Assembly (NCBI GenBank): GCA_003439945.1
Contig: QVRM01005503.1
Location: 1 to 64,000 of the forward strand
From: Dermanyssus gallinae
Lineage: Eukaryota; Arthropoda; Arachnida; Mesostigmata; Dermanyssidae
Length of the DNA: 64,000 nt
Direction of reading: 5' to 3'
The position numbers and the translations under genes were made by a program. This document shows positions 57,301-64,000 of the stretch, piece after piece. Below the pieces are notes generated by a model. That model was not told the origin of the DNA. It made no database searches and saw nothing but the letters and a program-made list of their open reading frames with translations. How positions within the stretch are numbered: position 1 is the stretch's first letter; each line of letters starts with the position of its first letter.

Positions 57301-60300
57301 GGCAAAATCACCTGGAGCGCCTGCCTACATGCAATCATTTATGAGGTAGCTGTCCCACTTCAGCCTGTAGTGTTTTTGTTCCACGCTTCTTTATGGCGTT
57401 TTTTACACCTATATTGTAGTCACGGTTTAATCTAGTATATAGAGACAATATATATTATGAGACGGCTTATCTCAGAAGGGATATATTTATATATATATTT
57501 ATATAATTTTTACAGAGTTTTTACAAGAGTTATATAACTTTACAGAAACTTACTGCTTGTACCATGGTGCGTACATTCGGACTGGCCGAGCGCTACCTGC
57601 AATGGTACTTCAACAGTTGTAGCATAAACTTTAAAGTTGATTACAGCTGGAGTAGTGGAAAACTTGATTTTGTTGCCTTTACAGTTCCATTGGCTAAATC
57701 TAGATAGTATTAACTTATTTCCTATCTTGGATATGTTACATTGGTTGCTGCTGCGCAAATTGGTTATAAGCCTCCAAGGACTTGTCGCTTTTGCTCGATT
57801 CTACACAGTGGTGACGTGAGAGCGTGCGTGAGACAATGCATTGCGCGCGAACGCTGTTGCATTACAATAAGCCGTTTATTTGTATCAGCAACCACGCCGA
57901 AACAAAATGCATTTTCTAGCTTGCTCGTTCGCAACTAAGCGTCCGCCTAGGCAATTTCCCTATCAGTTCACTATCTAGAGTGCATGGTAACTCGCACTGC
58001 AATACGTAGTATTAGTTGCGTATAGCAACGGAGTGCGCATTTCGTAATATACCCGTCCTTGGCTGCTATAATCCCGAGGGTGAGGAGACATAGAGAAGAA
58101 GACTGAAGAAGTAAAGTTAATACAGTCATTATGGCGAAATGGGTCCAATAGTGACACTATGTCAAACAGGAGATTTTCGAGTAGACTCTGATTAATAGAC
58201 TAGAAGCCAGAATACCAACGCTATGAGAAACAAGAACTGGTGCCAATGTTTCCGCCGTTCTCTGCCGAATTTACGACACGGCCGACAGACCAAACAATCC
58301 GTGAACGATAATGGACGTAGTTGGACTAGGGCGATGATGAATAGAGATTTAGCAAACGACAAATGGACCTAGATCTACGTTTTTACTCGATTGCAGCGCC
58401 AAATCCTACCAGTCCCACCCGGCAAAGGGCCATTTAGGCTAAATAGCGACGGAAGTGTTTTTAGTTTACGCCGAGACAATAGCAAATATTGGAATTCATG
58501 GAACTAGCAAGCCCCGTTCTGTATTTACTAATATCAAGCGAGCCGCTTCGACAATTTGATTAAGAATTGAATGCAAGAAGTAGTGCAACCGTATATTCAC
58601 CGGAAAACGCATCTCTGTGCATGTCACTGGCATACGGCAAAGAAAAGCTGGTTAAGCGGCAAGTCGCGATACTGTAACAAATGTAGATTTGTCTATGTAC
58701 GTGTGTCCCTCTACTAACGGAAAGCGGGCAGTTAAGAGAAGGACACGCTTCCCCTTAGCACGAATGGTATTACCTTAGAATCGAATGGTTTTCTAATAGC
58801 TAGACATCTTGTAGGGGATTATCAGAGGATTTATTTTCTGGGCATAGAATGAACGTAGCTACGGGCCTTGATTGTTGCAACGAGCACAGAGTTTCAAGCT
58901 TTTCAGCGGGCGATTTCCCGACCACGACGATGTCTTGAACTCTTTACGAAGCATTCTTCTGCCACACAAAGTATATCTTGTCTCAGGTCGAATAGGCATG
59001 TTATTATTTTAAACAACAGCATTGTCCGTTTATTCAGGAGGTCACATCGTCGACTCACACATGCATATACAATGATGTATAGACTAAATTGTGCTATTGC
59101 GATCAATTGAGTACGAATGCCAACGGCACTGGCTATATAACATTAGGAATTTTTTCTGCAAATTAGGGTGCAAACGCATCGCAGTGGGGTTGTCATAAGA
59201 GACTGCAAACCAGACTTTGCATGGTAACTATGCCTTGTCGGCTATATGCCAGCGATTTATATATAGCATTAGACAAACGCTTTATCTATTGTGTAATATT
59301 GTAGGCGGTGGCAGCTGTACTTAATGCTTACTGTATAAGATAATGATCTTATGCAAATAAAGTGATATAAATATTAACTACGCGCTACCCAATAAAAAAG
59401 ATCGCCAAGTCTGTCTTAGCTTCTGCAAGATATGCCATCTTGCACACCTCCTGGAAAGTGAATCTCTACGACAAACTCTACTCCAGGCGCGATTTGTATA
59501 CCTTTCTGATTTGTTCTCAGAACTTGTATACTGCTGGTTCAAGTGACAGTGTCAGTATACGTGCATCCTTACAAGTTTACGTTGCGCTTTTAGCGATTCT
59601 GCGAGCTCATTGCTTCTAGCCCGAGGGACAAGTGATCTTGGCGGAACAAGATTAAGAGTGGCGGCGAAGTGGCTTCGGCCCGCATCACACAGCGGAAAGT
59701 TTTTAGCTCTATGTATCGAGGATATCGCAGTTGAACCAGCAATGGCCAGCAAACATCAGCTACTATTGAGCCTCTACCTGCAACAGAAAGATAAACTTGC
59801 TTGAATTATTGCGTCTAAACTGAGCTTTATGTTAAGAACCGACATCAAAATGTCATTAGTCAATGAATGTCGTTTGTTGGTGAGGTTTTTCAATCGGATA
59901 AATTATGTGACAGGCACTGGTAGGGACACTTAAAGTAGATGTAATTTTATGTAAGCACCAATAAGTGGTAACTTTTCAGTCATCCACCAACAGCGTTGGC
60001 TTGAGAACCTCGTAGAGCTGCCCTTTTTGCGGATTGCTGAGGGATTTAAACTAACCATGGCACGAAACTGCAGGACTCGCTGCGCGTCTTTAGTTACTAC
60101 ACCTGAATCGCCTGGGAGATAACAAACCAAGCAAAAAGGGGCCTAAAGGAGACTATGCTAAATATCAAAGACCGATCGATTGATTTCATGTTTCAACAGT
60201 AAGTAAAACAGCAAGTCCTTGTGTATTGCTAGTTCTGTTTGACGAAAACCTTGATGCTTGGCCGCAGACCATTGTAAGCACATAATCTCTTAGCAGCAAG

Positions 60301-60847
60301 CTTGACGTGTTTTAAAATGATCTGTTTTCTAACATCCAAGTTACTGCCCTATGTGCATATATTTTTAATTAATTACTTATATAAACCATTTGCTGTATTT
60401 GTATGCTATCATGTTACGCCATATACGAATATTCTCTGTTTAAAGTATCTCGCATGTGTGTCCTTTCTGCCTGATTTAAGAATATATTTTTTGTAAAACC
60501 AGACACATACACCAGGTAGATTTCCTTCACACTGTTTTCCAGCAGTAGAGTCAGTAATGGCTGCTGCAGTAAAATTATATTTTATATTTTTTGTACCACC
60601 TGATATCCGATTTATCTCTGCGGATAGTGAAGTAGGTAGAACTAGATGGGCTTTGGCATGTCTGGTCCTCTTTTTCCTATTTCTGATTTTAGGGTCACCG
60701 AAAATATTGCTATTTTAATTTAACAACGAACAGCAACGATTCCACCAACAATTGTCACATTAGTAAATTTCGTCTGATAACTGAACGCTCCCCTCTCGCT
60801 CTGTTCAAGGACTATGCAAGCAGCAAGGTATGGTGCTTTGAGAACAG
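54396..60847. other. No supported gene
   Basis: About 6.4 kb with no recognised domain. A GC-richer patch at 55700-56000 has a plus frame (55767-55967) containing a donor-like GGCAG/GTAGAA near 55872, but nothing identifies it. GAT and TTG/CTG triplet repeats lie at 56121-56138 and 56165-56204. Confidence 0.35.
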
Positions 60848-60874
60848 ATGTGCGACATATTATATATGGTAAAT

Positions 60875-60938
<64 letters not shown>

Positions 60939-60985
60939 ATATCATATATATATATATATATCATATATATATATATATAATATAC

Positions 60986-61021
<36 letters not shown>

Positions 61022-61055
61022 GGTAAATTGTGTATATGTATATATATATACCATT
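60848..61055. repeat. TA-rich block with duplicated flank
   Basis: TA tracts with ATCATATAT and ATACATATAT variants run for about 180 bp. TATATGGTAAATTGTGTATA occurs on both sides (about 60863 and 61018), so part of the tract was duplicated together with its flank. Confidence 0.85.
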
Positions 61056-61426
61056 TTGCGTTATTCCGGCGGGCCAAAATATATCACAACGGCGGACTTC
61101 GTAGAAGGAAACCCTCACGGCCACACCGGGTGCCTGCGTTATATATCGCGCTAACAGGAGATAACACCTATTTTGCATTTGAATGCTACAAGAAAAAGGT
61201 ATAAAAGAAAAGGGGGGCCAGGAAGCTACCTTGTGGATTGGATCGAACGAACACGGGATCCCGCCGAGCGAATATAGAGCACTCAACAACAAGCTTCGAA
61301 ATGCGCCAGGAAAACAGTCGACACTAGGCATGTATCGGTCGTCTCCTGCGTGCAACGAGACAACTGCAAAACGATGCTAGAATGCCGATACAAACGGAAT
61401 CAGGTCCCATATTTTGTACATTCTTT

Positions 61427-61429
<3 letters not shown>
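61056..61429. other. No recognisable feature
   Basis: Short overlapping ORFs without motifs. Confidence 0.35.

Positions 61430-61481
<52 letters not shown>
61430..61481. repeat. (TA)n microsatellite
   Basis: A pure TA tract of about 50 bp. Confidence 0.9.
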
Positions 61482-61484
<3 letters not shown>

Positions 61485-62184
61485 GTTATAAGCAGATTTT
61501 GATAGCTCCGTTTGCTTAATTAATTCCATCTAGTTAACGGCCTTTGTAAAAACAGGATTATAATTGGTCCCATAATACAAGTGGAATGCGGTGCAGTACA
61601 TGTTATTGCTCAGTTGCCGTTCCGACAATATTGTATTCGGCACTGTATCTGTCAGGCCCTAATTTAAGAGAGACTACAACAAAAACTAATATTTGTGATA
61701 GCCAATCTAAATAGGGTAAATACAAAAAGAGAGTAGATACAATTATCTATTAGGATAAGAAAATGAACAAAATAGCAAGCACGTTTGTTTGAATTAGAAT
61801 ATGGTACATGGAATTTCATCAATAGTATAAAACAAAAGCCAACTGATATGCAATTAATGAGACAAATGTGATCAGTCATCTATTAGAGAACGGCTCGTAA
61901 GCTGTCTGGAGCATAACGAAAGCGGTTGCGGCTTTGGCCAAAAAAAAATTTAATTTGCTTAGCCTTACCTAATGAAGAGGTCTACTTTTCGCGAGGCGCC
62001 GAATTGAACAATGCTGATACATATTAATAGTTTTAAAAAAAAAAAATCTGTAATCTTGCAGAGTGTTTGTGTTTCCTTCAAAACAGCCCCGCCCACTGCA
62101 ATGCGCTTGTGCTTCCTTTTCTCCTTATTCGAAACATTTTTAAATGCATCTAACCGATGACTTGTGTTTTAAAAAGTTAAGATT
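61482..62184. other. No recognisable gene
   Basis: AT-rich, with an A-run at about 62034-62046. Nothing recognised. Confidence 0.35.
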
Positions 62185-62228
62185 ATATATGTATGTATAT
62201 ATGTATGCTTGTATATATATATACATAT

Positions 62229-62271
<43 letters not shown>
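62185..62271. repeat. TA-rich microsatellite with ATGT/ACAT variants
   Basis: Imperfect TA tract with GTATGTATA and TACATATA interruptions. Confidence 0.85.
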
Positions 62272-62273
<2 letters not shown>

Positions 62274-62429
62274 CGAAACAGAACAGAATAGGGCAGTTGC
62301 TGTATTCATTCCTAGAGCACTGAAAGAAAACCTTGGTTTCGAAAGGGCTATACGATTTGGCTCTCTGTCTTCTCTTCAATTTGGGTTCTTTCAGTTTTGG
62401 GCTTTGAGGGGATTGTAGTCATACCTATT

Positions 62430-62960
62430 GCGTGATAGCAAGACGATGAGGAGCTTCGTTCCACGTCGTCCACTGCGTCCAATGCCAACGCTGTCATTGA
62501 GCGACGAGGGAAGCGTGTGGAGGGGCCACGTGAGCTACAACACAGGCCGACCCCCGCCGTCTCTGCCCCTATAGGACAACAACGTAGGCCGAGCTTTGAA
62601 AGAACCGCTCGACCGACGAGGACGATGACGCTCAAGCGCTGCTGCTGCGAGCTCCCTGCTCGCACTCGGCTTAACGCGCGTAAGCGCGCAAAGCAGGTGG
62701 TAGGTGTCTGTCGATTCTCGGATCGGCAGCAGCATTTTGAAGAGTCGACCCAAAGCGGGGCCAAAGCGACGAGATTGTGAGATGGCGTCGAGGCGGAACT
62801 CTGCCAAATTCAAAGCTCTCAGCTCTACGAGTAAACGAGGATTTAGCGCACATACAGTTACAACCAACAGCAGAAAGGCAACAGCAGTAATTCCGCCCCA
62901 TTCTAAACACTGCTGCCCGCGATACAACAGAATGAGAAGAATGAGGACGACGAAGCTTGA
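62430..62960. other. GC-richer, CpG-containing block with overlapping ORFs
   Basis: Both strands carry open frames of 87-138 codons. A minus frame of 130 codons (62535-62927) begins with a hydrophobic stretch (ITAVAFLLLVVTVCAL). A plus frame near 62450 reads MRSFVPRRPLRPMPTLSLSD. None matches a known family by eye. Such overlap is expected wherever stops are rare, so this could be a promoter or 5' exon region or simply GC-rich DNA. Confidence 0.3.
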
Positions 62961-64000
62961 AAGCTTGATACGCGCCGAAGAACATCGGAAACACTTGCTG
63001 CAAGCAAGTTTCAGGACATGCCCCTATTTACACTATAATGAGAAAGGCGTTAAAAGATACAAGCTCATCTGCTTATAGCATAAACTATGTGGGCAGAGTC
63101 GATTCAGGGTGTTGGTATGCGACCAGACGTAGTTCCACTTAGTATCATAAGGGGAAGCTTTAGGAATTCGTTTAATCGCTGCGGAGGATGTAACTATGTG
63201 CCGTACGGGAAGATGCATTATCATGTTGGGAAGTCGTGAAGATCGGCGTTTCTGCCTACCAAAAACCTTTTCGCTCTTACTACCTCTGCTATACTTATAG
63301 GCGTGTCCGAGTCGATGCTAGCGTCTCGCACAGGTTGAGCGTGTCTCCAACCCTTGGTATTAACAGGCGGTGAATTACTGGAGGCACTATGTGAACAGTC
63401 AGGTTCGAAAAAACAGACAGTCTATCTTTGTTAGTCGTCCAGCGCGGTCGTGCTTTGGCTTCGCTCCGTGAAACATTGTCGAAGAGTGCAGTAACCTAAG
63501 GAATATTACAGGCTGACCAATTGCACTCGACGGTCTTAGCGGTAGAAGCAGCACCTGCAAAGGTACTGTGCTAAACACAGCTCAGCAAAAAAAGGTTGCG
63601 AAAGCTTTCAGCCAACCAAACGTTGAAACTCGAACGTCACGTACCCTACAGATAATTATCTGTCTGTTTTGGGTAAAGCGGCATTCCATTGTTAATCGTA
63701 GTCGAAGTGTTTAACGCCGCCGCCGCCAACAGAGCCAGAGGAGACTCGCAGTCTTCGAATTGATGTAGGTCTGACCTGAAAGTATTTTTTAACCGGGGTT
63801 TCCAAGGCATCTCTCACTTATCTTGAAAGGGCCCTCAAACTTGCACTCAAAAATGCCAGTGACTTTGCACGCCTCATGCCCAATACCTTTGAGCCTTGGC
63901 ACTCTAAGTGACGCATCATCATGTCTGTGACCGAATCAAGCGTTCTATACGGGGCTTGACCTTTCGACATTTTAACAATCGTAACAAAGCGTACGATTCG
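62961..64000. other. No recognised gene
   Basis: No domain, RNA gene or transposon end is recognised to the end of the window. Confidence 0.35.

Noticed and set aside
62535..62927. 130-codon minus frame with hydrophobic N-terminus
   Set aside because: Equally long frames exist on the opposite strand, with no family match.
1..64000. CRISPR array, prokaryotic operon or viral genome
   Set aside because: No regularly spaced repeat with unique spacers, no operon-like gene runs, and no viral structural or replication gene recognised. All regular repeats are simple microsatellites or minisatellites.

Overview
This 64 kb window looks like arthropod nuclear DNA, plausibly from a mite or related animal. 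The evidence is eukaryotic: a cellular gene with one clear intron, Tc1/mariner transposons, several families of non-LTR retrotransposon remains, tRNA-derived SINE-like repeats, and very many (TA)n, (TAA)n and (CAA)n microsatellites. There are no operons, no prokaryotic genes and no CRISPR array. The species assignment is inference only.

Only one cellular gene is convincing: a two-exon small heat-shock (alpha-crystallin domain) gene on the + strand at about 38.41-39.63 kb. It has a phase-0 intron filled with TTG repeats and a GC-rich hairpin just after the stop. Most other supportable content is mobile DNA.

Layout: 1.2-2.9 kb holds a decayed LINE (endonuclease, then reverse transcriptase) split by a SINE-like copy. 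3.33-6.22 kb is a Tc1/mariner-superfamily element with two inverted 906-bp arms that each carry the last part of the transposase gene. 7.22-8.54 kb is a mariner with an uninterrupted DD34D transposase. 8.6-10.0 kb has a LINE 3' tail and a large CAA/CGACAACAA array. 13-16 kb has LINE 3' fragments, a head-to-head tRNA-like palindrome and a duplicated repeat. 20.1-20.5 kb has two adjacent foldbacks built around TA tracts. 22-23.85 kb has two R1/jockey-like LINE pieces in opposite orientation. 26.5-30.1 kb has four truncated 3' ends of another LINE family. 33.5-34 kb has a mariner relic, and 35.2 kb a second copy of the first SINE. 42.1 kb has another LINE 3' fragment. 52.33-53.90 kb is a second, smaller relative of the palindromic element. 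The rest is simple repeat or unassigned sequence, with a GC-richer patch at 62.4-62.96 kb.

The most interesting signal is the pair of palindromic elements at 3.3 and 52.3 kb. Their arms are long enough for a read-through transcript to fold into extended double-stranded RNA that includes transposase sequence. Both lie between TA microsatellites. The 52 kb copy keeps a small inverted scrap of the transposase coding region where its arm symmetry ends, as if it had shrunk from the same architecture.
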